Source: Chloroflexota bacterium (GTDB lineage Bacteria > Chloroflexota > UBA6077 > CF-72). Taken from it: DNA of 6,205 nucleotides. The stretch lies in NCBI GenBank assembly GCA_019247135.1, contig JAFAPL010000330.1, forward strand, positions 1-6,205, read 5' to 3'. The position numbers and the translations under genes were made by a program. Below, piece after piece: positions 5,869 to 6,205 of the stretch (position 1 is the stretch's first letter; every line of letters begins with the position of its first letter). The notes below the pieces were generated by a model. It ran no database searches. It was given only the letters and a program-made list of their open reading frames with translations, and was not told the origin of the DNA.

Positions 5869-6205
5869 CTACTTCAGAGTCTCCAGGTACGCGACGATCT
5901 TCGTCGCCTCGTCATCAGTCAGGCCCAGCTTGGGCATTGACGTGCCCGGTTTGACCGCCGGCGGATCCATGATCCAGCGCTTCAGATCGTCCGGCCCGTT
6001 GTTTGGCACATCGCCGCCCGCCAGTGTCGTCCGACTTGCCACACCCGTGAGGTTCGGAGCAATCACCCCATTGGCGCCTGGCACGCCGGGGATCACATGG
6101 CACGCCCCACACCCTTTTTGCTGGATCAGCTGCTGCCCGGCCGCCGCCGTCGGATCCGACGGCGCTGGCGCCGAAGCCGCCGTCGAGCATCCAGCGACGA
6201 CGATG
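5869..6205 (-). CDS. Cytochrome c family lipoprotein (5' end outside the window)
   Basis: The minus strand is open from the window edge to the TAG at 5869, giving 111 residues. The first visible residues IVVAGCSTAASAPAP contain a lipobox (VAGC, Cys codon at 6189-6187), so only part of a signal peptide is missing. A short Ala/Pro/Ser linker leads to the haem-binding motif CGACH (codons 6111-6097). The probable distal axial ligand is the Met in GTSMPKLGL (codon 5937-5935), and the last helix reads DDEATKIVAYLETLK. This is a class I monohaem cytochrome c anchored outside the membrane as an electron carrier. The IPGVPGA, APNLTGVASR and LKRWIMDPPAVKPGT segments closely resemble the cytochrome c tail of CoxB-type oxidase subunit II, but here the domain stands alone behind its own lipobox. 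The gene converges with the DUF1858-DUF2249 gene across 7 bp. The electron partner is unknown. Confidence 0.9.
   Translation of the reverse strand, partial: IVVAGCSTAASAPAPSDPTAAAGQQLIQQKGCGACHVIPGVPGANGVIAPNLTGVASRTTLAGGDVPNNGPDDLKRWIMDPPAVKPGTSMPKLGLTDDEATKIVAYLETLK

Overview
The window is a high-GC, gene-dense bacterial stretch with six protein genes plus a truncated seventh at the left edge. The alanine/proline/threonine-rich linker behind the lipobox of the solute-binding lipoprotein, and a cytochrome c that closely resembles the cytochrome c tail of Chloroflexota CoxB proteins, suggest a Chloroflexota (Thermomicrobia-like) genome, possibly environmental. This assignment is made from protein style only.

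Layout. At the left edge the N-terminus of an aldehyde dehydrogenase (minus, runs off the window) is divergent from a complete enoyl-CoA hydratase/isomerase gene (plus), with only 23 bp between start codons. The hydratase gene converges on a three-gene minus-strand ABC importer operon. In transcription order this is a family 5 solute-binding lipoprotein (3012-4877), a 117-bp gap with heptamer repeats and a long imperfect hairpin, a DppB/OppB-type permease (1935-2894) and a DppC/OppC-type permease (991-1935). The two permease genes overlap by one base. No ATPase gene follows, because the opposing hydratase gene lies 9 bp beyond the last permease stop.

Upstream of the operon, a 180-bp divergent intergenic region carries a good sigma70-like promoter for the transporter. 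It also holds a strong ribosome binding site for a plus-strand gene encoding a DUF1858-DUF2249 protein with an additional C-terminal segment. That gene converges, 7 bp apart, on a minus-strand monohaem cytochrome c lipoprotein whose extreme N-terminus lies outside the window.

How the genes fit together. The binding protein and two permeases would form the extracytoplasmic and membrane parts of a peptide/nickel-family importer, which must borrow ATPases encoded elsewhere. The aldehyde dehydrogenase and hydratase point to acyl-CoA/aldehyde catabolism. The DUF1858-DUF2249 protein and the cytochrome suggest a respiratory or redox neighbourhood to the right. I see no mobile element, CRISPR array, RNA gene or clear new defence-type system. 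The parts most worth a second look are the structured gap in the ABC operon, the SD-less divergent pair, and the DUF1858-DUF2249/cytochrome pair.
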